From the NCBI RefSeq assembly GCF_015461835.1, contig NZ_JACOPX010000013.1, positions 62,001-126,000 on the forward strand: DNA of 64,000 nt, in the 5' to 3' direction. Each line of letters opens with the position of its first letter. Positions within the stretch are counted from its first letter, which is position 1. A program made the translations under genes and the position numbers. The notes beneath the pieces were generated by a model. It saw only the letters and a list, made by a program, of their open reading frames with translations. It did no database searches and was not told the DNA's origin. This document shows, piece after piece, positions 1 to 9,672 of this stretch. This stretch comes from Pseudomonas neuropathica (GTDB lineage Bacteria > Pseudomonadota > Gammaproteobacteria > Pseudomonadales > Pseudomonadaceae).

Positions 1-3000
1 CGGCCGCGAAGTCGTCGACGTGCTTCAGACGAAATAATCCTTTGGACAACGCCACCAAGGGTGCGCCATCCAAATCGAGTCTGGCCTGAACCCGAGCCTT
101 GTACGTCATGGCCAGGACTTGCAGGTCGGTGAAGGTGGCCGCAGCGAGGTCAGTGCAGCCGGCTTCGCACGCGCGATCGAACAGCTCCCTGCGCAGGCTT
201 CGCGACTGCGGATTATTCTCGGTGATGACATCGATAACGTCCCAGGCCTGACGCCGAAAATCAGCATGGTCACCGCGGCTCGCCAGGATGTTGAAGAAAC
301 CGTCCGAGCCATCCTGCTCGCGTAACGCGCGCCATTGAGCTCTTCGCGCGGTAGCCTGGTCGACGCTTAATCCCTCAGTCCATCGCGGGTCCGGTTCCAG
401 GGCGTCTCTTGTGACGGGACGTCGTGCGACGTTGACGGACGTCGTGATCAGGTTGGCTGTTCGGGTCAGAGGCGTACCGGCTAATGTCAGTCGCTCACGG
501 TAGGCGAGCAATTGCTGCGGCGTTGCGTCCGACAGCGGGTTATTGCTCACCAGCGTGCCGCTGTTGACCTGGACCGAGTGCGCCAGACGCTCCGGCGGCG
601 GAGCAGTGACAAAGTCAGGAATCGTGGTGATCTGATTGTTGCTCAGATCGATCCGGGTCAGCTGGGGTTGATCAAACAGCCCGGTTGGCCACTGCGTGAT
701 GCCGGTGTTCGCCAGCGTGACCTCGCGCATATCGGTGATCTGGCTGAAATCCGGGATCACACCGAGCTGGGGATTGTGGTCGATCCAGAGTGCTCTGAGC
801 GTTGTGCGTCCGGCCAGTATCCGCGCCGTTTCTGCATTGAGTTCAAGTTGATTGTGCTGCAGAAACAGGCGCGTCATCCCGTGCATTTCTCCCACCGCCG
901 GGGGCAAGTCCCTGAGGCGATTGTTCGACATGTCCAGCCAGCGCACATGACGAAAACGGGTGAGGAAACCTTCCGGTGACTCCGTCAGACTCATGCCGCT
1001 CAATCTGAGTGAGCCAACATGGCTGAAGTCGATGCTCAGATCCGGCAGGGTCGGCAAGGTCAGGCCGCTCAAATCCAGTTCCAGACCGATCGGCGTGCCG
1101 TCGAAAGCATGCTTTTGCGCCGTCTCGCGGCGCCAGCAACTGATGATCCGATCCCGCGCTGCAGTGCGGTCATTACGGGTGGTGGCGTTTATTTGCAGCT
1201 GATTGGCACGCACGTAACGCAGGCGGTTGCCGCCCCCGGAAAAGACCCAGTCGTCGAGCTGGGTTTTCAGAAGATCGAATTCTTGTTCCAGCGCGAGCAA
1301 GCGTGGCGCCACGGTGCCTTTGTCATGATTCCAGATGAACTCCCTGCACTCCTTGATGGTTTTGCTCGGGAACAGGTTTCGATAACGCTGCGCCCTGGAG
1401 TCTTCGCTATCGAATACCGCGGGATGGGCCGGCTCCATCAGCTCGGGGTGAGACTGTTTTAGGCGTCGCCAGTAGCCGTCGAATTTTCGCCAGTACGTGG
1501 AGGGGAAGTCGTTGCCTTCAAGGCGCGTGACATTGTTGATCCGCGCGATCACGGACAGCGTCTCGGGTGTCGGGTTGAGGCTCGCCTGAGGGACCTCGCG
1601 CAAGCGGTTGTCGCGCAGGTCCAGGCTGGTCAGAGCGGTTTTGTCGAGCAGCCCGGCAGGCCACTGAGTGAGGCCTGTGTTTTTCAGGTTCAAGACCTGC
1701 AACCCGGACATGGCGCTGAAGTCAGGCACCACCCGCAGTTGATTGTTGGACAGATCAATCTGTTTCAACTGATGCAGTGCACTGAGTGCCAAAGCGCTTT
1801 GCTCATCCAGTTTTATCAGGTTTGAACTCAGATCCAGATAGTTGAGTTTGTCCATCTCGGCGATTTTTTGCGGCAGTTTATCGATGCCGGAGTTAACGAT
1901 GGTCAGGCTTTCCAGATTGGGGCAATTGGACAGGAGCGTATTGGCGGTGTCCGACCAGATTACCGAGTCGAGACTGAGGGATTTGATGTGACTGAAATCC
2001 ACGGTCAGCAGGGGTAATGGACCGTACAGCTGTGGCAGTTTCAATACGCCTTCCGACTCACCCAGCCAGCAGCCTCTGATGATTCTTGCCAGGCGGGTGG
2101 CGTTGACTCTTTCCGGGCCCAAGGCGTTGGCCGCCCCGGGTTGACTGTCGGCGATGTAGGCCTGCAGTTGTGTTTCCAGTAACTCGAAACCGGCAATGCG
2201 TCGCGCGATCTGCTCTTCGGCGCCATCACCCAGGGCGAGCAGATATTCCCTGGCGGCTTGCGGGTCCTTGTCTGGATACATACGCCGCACCATCGCCACT
2301 TCGGGAATGTCGCCATCCAGTCTGAACGCGTCTGCGCGGGAACCCGTGCGCATCGCCGGATAGTCGGCCACTACGCGGCGCCAATAAACCTCAAGCGTTC
2401 GCCAGTAACCGGTCGGGAAGGGGTTGCCTTCAATCAGGGTGACCGAGTTGATACGGGCAATCGCCAGTAGTTCATTGTTTGACGGGTCAAGGATCGCCTG
2501 TGGAATTTCGCGCAGTTGGTTATGGCGCAAGTCGACCACGTCCAGTGCCACTTGATCGCGTAAACCGCTGGGCCAGTGATCCAGTCCGGTGTTGCTCAGG
2601 TTCAATGACCGAAGTTGCGACATGCCGCGAAAGTCGGGGATTCTGCCAAGCGGGTTGCTCGACAGGTCGAGGTGTTCAAGCTGTTTGAGTGCGCCCAGTT
2701 TTACTGCTGTCTGCTCATTGAGCTGGATTCGGTTCGAGCTCAGCTCCAGAGTCTTGAGAACGGTCATCGGCGCGATATCGGGCGGTAGCGTATCCAGGGT
2801 GGAGTGAGTCACCGACAGTTTCTCGAGGTTGGGAAAACTGCCAAGGAAGGTATCGGCGGTGTCCGACCAGGCGACCGCTCTCAGCTCCAGAGTTCTTACA
2901 TGGCTGAAATCAGCCGTCAGCGGCGCAAGGATTGCCTCTCCCAAATCAAGTTTCAGCGTCGTTCCCGTCTGCCGTTTCCAGCAACGTTTTATTTCTTCGA

Positions 3001-4105
3001 CGGCACGCTCCACTGCGGGATGTGCAGCTTCGTTGGGGGCCTGCGAGGATGTCTTCCTGATCCAGGAAGCGAGATCCGCCTTGAGCGCCCTGTAACTGGC
3101 CTCGCGTTGGGACAGATAGCCGCGGACGTCATCTCCGTGCGAATGCAGAAGCCGGGTGATCTCATCGCTGTCGAGGGCCGGGAAGAGCTTTCGAGCACGG
3201 GACTCTGGCGTGCGCAAATGATTGATCGCGCTGGCAAACCGTTGCAGCAGGCCAGGATGCGCGGGGCTTCCTGGCTCGCTACGGAACATGCCGCCGGCAC
3301 CGCCGACCGCCGTTCCCAGCCAGCCTTCGCGAGCATCGTAAATGATCGGCTCCGAGCGCCCGGGGCGTGTAGCGATGTAGGTATTGGTGCTGTCGCTGGC
3401 CACCGGATCTTGCGCACGGACGATACGCATAACCGCTGTCGACGGGGTCGAGGCATCGGTGTCGTGCAGAACCTGATAACTGTGGTTGTCGATCACCGCA
3501 TAGAGTTTACCGTTGAGCCGGTGAAGGCCATCGCTGCCCCTTTGAATGCCGCTGAAATCCAGTGGCGTGCGGAAAGCTTCCAGGCGGCTGCTCGACAATG
3601 GCACACCGATCGGCTCGAAGTGTTCCAGCTCATGCCAGAGTCCCGCGCTGGAGTCACGCAGCAGCACGGGGCCCGAGGGACTGGATTCGCTGGGCAGCCT
3701 GGCCCGATACAGCCCTGTTTGCGCATCTTTGCCGACCAGCACGATGCCGCCGGGTACGTCGGCATACTGGCGGCCCTTGTGCGTTCTCAAGCCGTCAGCG
3801 TTGCGATCCGACAAACCGCTGGCCGCAGGCACCCAGTAATGTTCCAGGGACTGGCTAGCCGCACGCGGATTTTCAATTGGCAACGCGGGTCGATGAATGG
3901 TGATGCTCGGAGCCGGCTCGATCGCGTCGATATCGGCTGGCGTTGGTAAGCGGCCCGGTCGTGGTGGTTGCCCACCGGGTATCGAGACCTCTAAATGTGT
4001 GCGCGGTGGCAGGTCGAGGCGCGGGGTGTCCACGTCTGGCACAGTGTTTTGGCGAACCGGGGGATTGCCGGAATTGTTGCCTCTGGGGGGCGATTTAACG
4101 GGCAT
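1..4105 (-). CDS. NEL-type E3 ubiquitin ligase-like leucine-rich repeat protein, 3' end outside window
   Basis: The frame is open from ATG 4105 (AAGGA nine bases upstream) to the window edge, 1368 codons without a stop. Residues 1-85 are proline-rich. Residues 86-235 form a module shared with the upstream gene. Three consecutive modules follow, starting near residues 307, 608 and 911. Each has a helical linker beginning LFP or MYP, a conserved C-W pair (C375, C679, C990), a D-F-S-H strand and an LRR block with L-x-L-S-x-N-x-L units. The C-terminal part from about residue 1195 resembles the NEL domain of IpaH/SspH-type ligases and carries a C-x-D motif at C1317-T-D1319, the expected thioester cysteine. 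Known family members transfer ubiquitin inside host cells, so a host- or competitor-directed effector is inferred. No secretion genes are adjacent. The remaining C-terminus lies left of base 1. Confidence 0.85.
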   Translation of the reverse strand, partial: MPVKSPPRGNNSGNPPVRQNTVPDVDTPRLDLPPRTHLEVSIPGGQPPRPGRLPTPADIDAIEPAPSITIHRPALPIENPRAASQSLEHYWVPAASGLSDRNADGLRTHKGRQYADVPGGIVLVGKDAQTGLYRARLPSESSPSGPVLLRDSSAGLWHELEHFEPIGVPLSSSRLEAFRTPLDFSGIQRGSDGLHRLNGKLYAVIDNHSYQVLHDTDASTPSTAVMRIVRAQDPVASDSTNTYIATRPGRSEPIIYDAREGWLGTAVGGAGGMFRSEPGSPAHPGLLQRFASAINHLRTPESRARKLFPALDSDEITRLLHSHGDDVRGYLSQREASYRALKADLASWIRKTSSQAPNEAAHPAVERAVEEIKRCWKRQTGTTLKLDLGEAILAPLTADFSHVRTLELRAVAWSDTADTFLGSFPNLEKLSVTHSTLDTLPPDIAPMTVLKTLELSSNRIQLNEQTAVKLGALKQLEHLDLSSNPLGRIPDFRGMSQLRSLNLSNTGLDHWPSGLRDQVALDVVDLRHNQLREIPQAILDPSNNELLAIARINSVTLIEGNPFPTGYWRTLEVYWRRVVADYPAMRTGSRADAFRLDGDIPEVAMVRRMYPDKDPQAAREYLLALGDGAEEQIARRIAGFELLETQLQAYIADSQPGAANALGPERVNATRLARIIRGCWLGESEGVLKLPQLYGPLPLLTVDFSHIKSLSLDSVIWSDTANTLLSNCPNLESLTIVNSGIDKLPQKIAEMDKLNYLDLSSNLIKLDEQSALALSALHQLKQIDLSNNQLRVVPDFSAMSGLQVLNLKNTGLTQWPAGLLDKTALTSLDLRDNRLREVPQASLNPTPETLSVIARINNVTRLEGNDFPSTYWRKFDGYWRRLKQSHPELMEPAHPAVFDSEDSRAQRYRNLFPSKTIKECREFIWNHDKGTVAPRLLALEQEFDLLKTQLDDWVFSGGGNRLRYVRANQLQINATTRNDRTAARDRIISCWRRETAQKHAFDGTPIGLELDLSGLTLPTLPDLSIDFSHVGSLRLSGMSLTESPEGFLTRFRHVRWLDMSNNRLRDLPPAVGEMHGMTRLFLQHNQLELNAETARILAGRTTLRALWIDHNPQLGVIPDFSQITDMREVTLANTGITQWPTGLFDQPQLTRIDLSNNQITTIPDFVTAPPPERLAHSVQVNSGTLVSNNPLSDATPQQLLAYRERLTLAGTPLTRTANLITTSVNVARRPVTRDALEPDPRWTEGLSVDQATARRAQWRALREQDGSDGFFNILASRGDHADFRRQAWDVIDVITENNPQSRSLRRELFDRACEAGCTDLAAATFTDLQVLAMTYKARVQARLDLDGAPLVALSKGLFRLKHVDDFAA

Positions 4106-4204
4106 GTCTTTCTATCCTTGCGGGTTTGCGCATCAGTTCGCCTGAACGGGAGCTGATGGCAGGGGCGGCGTCATTGCCTGATTGATCGTATGGCCCTGAG
4201 TCCT

Positions 4205-6811
4205 TTACTCAGGCCTGGAAGGCACGCCAGCCTGGCTGGCCAGTGCAAAAATCTTGCTCGCGGTCTTGCCATCGAAGGTCTGGCGCCAGATGGCCACGTG
4301 CGGCAAGCCAGCCTGTTCATCGCGGCGCTGAGACTCGATACCGCGTCGGCTCTGTTCGAGGGTTTTGAGGTGGCCGCCTCTTGTGGTGAAACTCAGCGGC
4401 GCGGCGTTGTGCTGGTCATAGTGGAAGTGTGCCTCCCATAACGGTGCGTCATCGGCGCGATCAGTGATCGAATAAACGTCGAGAAACGACTTGCCCTTGC
4501 CTTTGCCCGATGGCTTGCGATCAACGGTTTTGCTCACGCTGACTTCGTCGGCATCCATCAGATAGTTCAAACGCATGATGTCGAGCACGTCCCTGTTCTT
4601 GTACATGCGCACCAGAACACTTTGGCCATGCGCCTCCAGTGACACGGCAGCGCTTCGCAAGCGCGTAGCCAGGTCGAGGATTTCGGTGTCTGCGTCTTCA
4701 TGGCTTTCCAGGCGCCTTGCCTGCTCGTTCAGTCGTTCAGTCTCTTTGCTCAGGTCTTCGACAATATCGGTCGGATTGGTTTTTCTCGCCTCGTCCACCC
4801 TGGCCTTGGCAACGTGTTGTTCGACGTCGGCCAGTAACCGGTTGGCCTCGGCGACCAGCTGTGGTCTGGGTGTACTGGTGATGGGAGGGCGCACTGGCAG
4901 CCATTCACCTTGTCTTTTTTCGTAGCGAGCGGATGGAGAGCCAGGGCGCAACGGGTCCGGAACCCTGACGATGACATTGCCGTCCTGAGCCGTTTCCGTT
5001 TCACCGACCAGAACCCGGTAAGTACCGTGCTGACGGACCCGGAAAACTTTCCTGGGCGTTAACGGGCGGGAGCTTTCGGAAGGGTCGGGGAGCGCTGGAA
5101 GGAAGTCAAAATCGATATCGTGGTCGATGTTGGGCAGTTCGCGGTCGCGCCCGATCGACTCCAGAATGTCGCTGAGCCTGTTATCGATTCGCCTCTCGAG
5201 TGGATCGATCAAACTGAGGATTTCCTTGAGGTACCCGGCCCGAGAGGCATCGCTGTCAGCGTGAGTGGCCAGTTGCACCTCAAATCGTGATTTGTCCGCC
5301 CTGATCTGATCCAGGCTCAAAAGCAGTGCCATGGGGTGCTCGTGTTGCGGAATGTTTTTCAGGTCTCCGGTGACCAGATCGACGCAAGAAAGCGACGGCA
5401 TGGTGGTATTGGGCGAATGGTCGGGCGTGCCCGCATACAGGTGCACGTAGAGGGTCAGCTTGTTGAAGTTGATGCGCTCGGGCGACGGCACTTGCTGCCT
5501 GATTTCTTCGAGTATCGGTGCCGCTCCCGGGTCGGCTTTTCTGATTTCTGCCAACACCACTTCACGTTCTTCGATAAACCTCAGCTTCTTGTTCAGGTGA
5601 GGGATGATCCGCTTGCAACTGTCGGCATCCAGACTGGAGACGGTAGGCTTGACCCGCAGGTCCATGGCCGCCATGAGGCGGTTCAGAAATTCGGCGCGTT
5701 CTATGCGGAAAGTCTGCAGTTCCTGCTTGAATAGCCCGCTGGCTTTCGCAAGGGTCAGCCATTTTCTGTTGAGCACCAGCGACTCTACGAAATCCGCCTG
5801 TTTTTGCACATGCTTAAGCAAATGCACTTCCAGGCTCAGCAGTTTTGCGTTTTGCTCTGCACTGCCCTGCGGCAGTTTCTGGGTTTCTGCCCAGAGGGTG
5901 TTGTGGCGGTCCGACGAATTCGTCAATTCCGTGTGGGCCTTTTGAAAAGGCTCATGCATCTGCAACAACGTGTCTTTACTCAGGCGGGCAATCTCCGCGT
6001 CCTGAATAGCTCCCTTCAGCTCTGGCAAATGATAGACCCAGCGATTGCCCTCATCGCGCCGCACAGTCCGCGTTTCGCCGCTGCGGCTGGCGCGGTAGAT
6101 ATTTGCGATATCGGTTGCCACGGGATCTTTCGGGTTGACGATACGCCACGCTTTTTGTGTCGCCGTGGAGGCACTCACATCGTGCATGACCTGATAAACG
6201 TGGGTGTGCAGGGACAGGTACAGTCGGCCCTCGTGGCGCAATAACCCGTCGCTGTCGGCCTTGGCGCGTGTGAGTTCGAGATCCATGCGCAACGTCTGCA
6301 GGTGAGTGTCAATCAAGGTCACGGTGTCACCGTCCTTGAGCGAATGCCACAGACCACTGTCGGCGTCGCGCAGCAGTAGCGGACCATTGGCAACCCGCTC
6401 GGCTGCGAGTTGGGCGCGGTAGAGTCCGGTCTGCGGATCGACCCCGACCATCACGATGCTGCCGTGCGCGACATCGACGTATTCGCGGCCCTTGTACAGC
6501 CTCAAGCCCTCGATATTGGCCTGGGGCAAACGGTCAGGTGCGGGGATACGGTAACTCTCCAGTGATTTTGCTCCCGTTGCGCCCGTTTTCACCGAGGCGC
6601 TTGCTGTGTGCGTGATGACGACGGGAGACGGTCTTGTTACCTCAGGGCTGGCAGTGCCGTGAGTGCCGCCCGGACGCGTTGCAGAGGGGACAGGCAGGGA
6701 CGGTTCAGGCCCCGTCCGTGGCGCTCGCCCGGTATTGCCTTGCTGCGGCGCATCCGGGCTGGTGGGGGGCTTGACTTTGATGCTGCCCTTGGCGGGCTGT
6801 TTGGGTGACAT
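4205..6811 (-). CDS. Large effector/toxin-like protein sharing the N-terminal module of the downstream NEL protein (DUF6543-like)
   Basis: 868 residues from ATG 6811, preceded by AAGGA at seven bases. An in-frame ATG nine codons upstream (6838) lacks a comparable site. Residues 1-80 are rich in Pro, Thr and Ser and look disordered. Residues about 84-245 match the shared module of the next gene, with K-G-R-x-Y-x-D-V and Q-T-G-L-Y-R-A motifs. The middle is largely helical. The C-terminal third has a short beta segment starting V-F-R-V-R, a helical stretch and an L-W-E-A-H-F-H-Y motif followed by H-L-K-T. From memory, this ending resembles Pseudomonas dermonecrotic-toxin-like DUF6543 proteins. 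No LRR or NEL cysteine motif is present. It ends 99 bases before the NEL gene, so one transcript is likely. The activity is unknown. Confidence 0.75.
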   Translation of the reverse strand: MSPKQPAKGSIKVKPPTSPDAPQQGNTGRAPRTGPEPSLPVPSATRPGGTHGTASPEVTRPSPVVITHTASASVKTGATGAKSLESYRIPAPDRLPQANIEGLRLYKGREYVDVAHGSIVMVGVDPQTGLYRAQLAAERVANGPLLLRDADSGLWHSLKDGDTVTLIDTHLQTLRMDLELTRAKADSDGLLRHEGRLYLSLHTHVYQVMHDVSASTATQKAWRIVNPKDPVATDIANIYRASRSGETRTVRRDEGNRWVYHLPELKGAIQDAEIARLSKDTLLQMHEPFQKAHTELTNSSDRHNTLWAETQKLPQGSAEQNAKLLSLEVHLLKHVQKQADFVESLVLNRKWLTLAKASGLFKQELQTFRIERAEFLNRLMAAMDLRVKPTVSSLDADSCKRIIPHLNKKLRFIEEREVVLAEIRKADPGAAPILEEIRQQVPSPERINFNKLTLYVHLYAGTPDHSPNTTMPSLSCVDLVTGDLKNIPQHEHPMALLLSLDQIRADKSRFEVQLATHADSDASRAGYLKEILSLIDPLERRIDNRLSDILESIGRDRELPNIDHDIDFDFLPALPDPSESSRPLTPRKVFRVRQHGTYRVLVGETETAQDGNVIVRVPDPLRPGSPSARYEKRQGEWLPVRPPITSTPRPQLVAEANRLLADVEQHVAKARVDEARKTNPTDIVEDLSKETERLNEQARRLESHEDADTEILDLATRLRSAAVSLEAHGQSVLVRMYKNRDVLDIMRLNYLMDADEVSVSKTVDRKPSGKGKGKSFLDVYSITDRADDAPLWEAHFHYDQHNAAPLSFTTRGGHLKTLEQSRRGIESQRRDEQAGLPHVAIWRQTFDGKTASKIFALASQAGVPSRPE

Positions 6812-7020
6812 TGCTTCATCCTTGAAGGGTTGCCACATCAGTCGGCGCAGGCACCGGACTGATGAACGTTAAGTTTGAACGATGATTTTTTTGCCTGTTA
6901 CGGGGTATCGGGCAGGCTCGATGCGGGTTGTAAGAGAAACCGACCATTGCCGTCGGAATTGGTTATTTTTTGTGCTATATTCCGCGCCCGCGAATTTTCA
7001 CTTCAACACCGGTCGTCGAC

Positions 7021-9333
7021 ATGCAAGCAGCCAAGCCGTTATTTGACTATCCAAAATATTGGGCCGAATGTTTCGGGCCAGCGCCATTCCTGCCGATGAG
7101 CAGGGAGGAGATGGATCAGCTTGGCTGGGATTCGTGCGACATCATCATTGTTACCGGTGATGCCTACGTCGATCACCCGTCGTTTGGCATGGCGATCATT
7201 GGCCGGCTGCTGGAGTCCCAGGGCTTCCGTGTCGGGATCATTGCCCAGCCGAACTGGCAGTCCAAAGACGACTTCATGAAGCTCGGCGAGCCGAACCTGT
7301 TCTTCGGGGTTGCGGCGGGCAACATGGACTCGATGATCAATCGCTACACCGCGGACAAGAAAATCCGTTCCGACGACGCCTATACGCCTGGCGGCATGGC
7401 CGGCAAGCGTCCGGACCGCGCGAGCCTGGTCTACAGCCAGCGCTGCAAAGAAGCCTACAAGCACGTGCCGATCGTGCTCGGCGGAATCGAAGCGTCCCTG
7501 CGCCGCATTGCCCACTACGACTACTGGCAGGATCGCGTGCGTAACTCGATCCTGATCGACGCCAGCGCCGACATTCTGCTGTACGGCAACGCCGAGCGCG
7601 CGATTGTCGAAGTCGCCCAGCGCCTGTCCTATGGGCACAAGATCGAAGACATCACCGACGTGCGCGGCACCGCGTTCATCCGTCGCGATACGCCGAAAGA
7701 CTGGTACGAAGTCGATTCGACGCGCATCGACCGTCCGGGCAAGGTCGACAAGATCATCAACCCGTACGTGAACACTCAGGACACCCAGGCCTGCGCCATC
7801 GAGCAGGAAAAAGGTCCGGTCGACGATCCGCAGGAAGCCAAGGTCGTACAGATCCTGGCCAGCCCGCGCATGACCCGTGACAAGACCGTGATTCGCCTGC
7901 CATCGGTAGAAAAGGTGCGCGGCGACGCCGTTCTGTATGCCCACGCCAACCGCGTGCTGCACCTCGAAACCAACCCGGGCAACGCCCGTGCGCTGGTGCA
8001 GAAGCACGGTGAAGTCGACGTCTGGTTCAACCCGCCGCCGATTCCGATGACCACTGAAGAAATGGACTACGTGTTCGGCATGCCTTACGCCCGTGTCCCG
8101 CACCCGGCGTACGGCAAGGAGAAGATCCCGGCCTACGACATGATCCGTTTCTCGGTGAACATCATGCGTGGCTGCTTCGGTGGCTGCACCTTCTGCTCGA
8201 TCACCGAACACGAAGGCCGGATCATCCAGAACCGTTCGGAAGAGTCGATCATTCGTGAAATCGAAGAGATCCGCGACAAGGTGCCAGGTTTCACCGGGGT
8301 CATTTCCGACCTCGGCGGCCCGACCGCGAACATGTACCGCATCGCCTGCAAGACACCGGAAATCGAATCCGCGTGCCGCAAGCCGTCCTGCGTGTTCCCG
8401 GGCATCTGCCCGAACCTGAATACCGACCACTCGTCGCTGATTCAGCTGTACCGCAGCGCCCGTGCTTTGCCGGGTGTGAAGAAGATCCTGATCGCCTCCG
8501 GCCTGCGCTACGACCTCGCGGTCGAGTCGCCGGAGTACGTCAAAGAGCTGGTGACCCACCACGTCGGTGGTTACCTGAAGATCGCCCCGGAACACACCGA
8601 GGAAGGTCCGCTCAACCAGATGATGAAACCGGGCATCGGCAGCTATGACAAGTTCAAGCGCATGTTCGAGAAGTACACCAAGGAAGCGGGCAAAGAGCAG
8701 TACCTGATTCCGTACTTCATCGCCGCCCACCCGGGCACCACCGACGAAGACATGATGAACCTGGCCCTGTGGCTCAAGGGCAACGGCTTCCGCGCCGACC
8801 AGGTGCAGGCGTTCTACCCGTCGCCGATGGCCACCGCCACCGCGATGTACCACTCGGGCAAGAACCCGCTGCGCAAGGTCACCTACAAGAGCGACGGCGT
8901 GACCATCGTCAAGAGCGAAGAGCAGCGTCGTCTGCACAAGGCGTTCTTGCGTTATCACGACCCGAAAGGCTGGCCGATGCTGCGTGAAGCGCTGATCCGC
9001 ATGGGCCGCGCTGATCTGATCGGTTCGGGCAAGGATCAGTTGATCCCGACCCATCAACCGGCGACCGACAGCTACCAGAGCGCCCGTCGCAAGAACTCGA
9101 CACCGGCCGGCAGCCATAAAGTGGCGAAGGACGGTAAAGAGAAGACCACCAAGATTCTCACCCAGCACACCGGTTTGCCGCCGCGTGCCAGTGACGGTGG
9201 TAATCCTTGGGACAAGCGGGAGCAGGCCAAGGCGGCGGCGTTTGCCCGTAACCAGCAGGCTGCGAAAGAGCGCAAAGACGCCGCGAAAGGCAAAGGGCCG
9301 AAGCCGACCCGCAAGCCGGTCGTACCGCGCTAA
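7021..9333 (+). CDS. ygiQ: YgiQ family radical SAM protein
   Basis: 770 residues if started at ATG 7021. An upstream in-frame ATG at 6970 gives a non-conserved extension. The protein opens with M-Q-A-A-K-P-L-F-D-Y, a conserved start in Pseudomonas homologues. It has the N-terminal B12-binding-like YgiQ domain, then a radical SAM core with C-F-G-G-C-T-F-C (C385, C389, C392) that would bind the 4Fe-4S cluster and S-adenosylmethionine. A Lys/Ala-rich, probably disordered tail closes the protein. The family is widespread but its substrate is unknown. The gene stands alone, divergent from the effector pair, and is followed by a strong terminator. Confidence 0.93.
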   Translation: MQAAKPLFDYPKYWAECFGPAPFLPMSREEMDQLGWDSCDIIIVTGDAYVDHPSFGMAIIGRLLESQGFRVGIIAQPNWQSKDDFMKLGEPNLFFGVAAGNMDSMINRYTADKKIRSDDAYTPGGMAGKRPDRASLVYSQRCKEAYKHVPIVLGGIEASLRRIAHYDYWQDRVRNSILIDASADILLYGNAERAIVEVAQRLSYGHKIEDITDVRGTAFIRRDTPKDWYEVDSTRIDRPGKVDKIINPYVNTQDTQACAIEQEKGPVDDPQEAKVVQILASPRMTRDKTVIRLPSVEKVRGDAVLYAHANRVLHLETNPGNARALVQKHGEVDVWFNPPPIPMTTEEMDYVFGMPYARVPHPAYGKEKIPAYDMIRFSVNIMRGCFGGCTFCSITEHEGRIIQNRSEESIIREIEEIRDKVPGFTGVISDLGGPTANMYRIACKTPEIESACRKPSCVFPGICPNLNTDHSSLIQLYRSARALPGVKKILIASGLRYDLAVESPEYVKELVTHHVGGYLKIAPEHTEEGPLNQMMKPGIGSYDKFKRMFEKYTKEAGKEQYLIPYFIAAHPGTTDEDMMNLALWLKGNGFRADQVQAFYPSPMATATAMYHSGKNPLRKVTYKSDGVTIVKSEEQRRLHKAFLRYHDPKGWPMLREALIRMGRADLIGSGKDQLIPTHQPATDSYQSARRKNSTPAGSHKVAKDGKEKTTKILTQHTGLPPRASDGGNPWDKREQAKAAAFARNQQAAKERKDAAKGKGPKPTRKPVVPR

Positions 9334-9353
9334 ACATCGCTTGAGCTGAGCAG

Positions 9354-9379
9354 AACGCCAACCTTCGGGTTGGCGTTTT
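9354..9379 (+). terminator. Rho-independent terminator after ygiQ
   Basis: A ten-base perfect stem AACGCCAACC / GGTTGGCGTT closes a TTCG tetraloop and runs into T residues, 20 bases after the ygiQ stop codon. Confidence 0.9.
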
Positions 9380-9414
9380 GCATTTCAGGCCCCAGAAAAT
9401 GCGGTGAGCCTACT

Positions 9415-9491
9415 GTCCTCTTCGCGAGCAAGCTCGCTCCCACAGGGGAATGCATTCCAAGTGTGGGAGCGAGCTTGCTCGCGAAGAGGAC
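9415..9491. repeat. REP pair (family 1), inverted
   Basis: Two copies of the GTGGGAGCGAGC...GCTCGCGAA repeat face each other around a short spacer. The flanking GTCCTC/GAGGAC extends the inverted repeat. This is the typical REPIN form of fluorescent pseudomonads and lies between the ygiQ terminator and the next operon. Apart from it, bases 9380-9672 hold no gene. Confidence 0.9.
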
Positions 9492-9672
9492 GGCATATGC
9501 AACCACCATCGCATGTCTGCCACAAATAGAAGCAAACTCGCCAAACCATTTCCCCGCATCGCCCGATTTTGGTGCTGTACTGCCCTAAGCATTCCGGGAA
9601 AGCGCCCAAGCCCTCTGCATGGCATAAGTCTTGCGCGCTTTCGAATACGCTTAGGCTCGCAGGAGGCACGCC

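Noticed and set aside
7039..9168. Long minus-strand open frame opposite ygiQ (709 codons)
   Set aside because: It is the antisense of a conserved radical SAM gene, has no ribosome site or recognisable domain, and arises from high GC at third codon positions.
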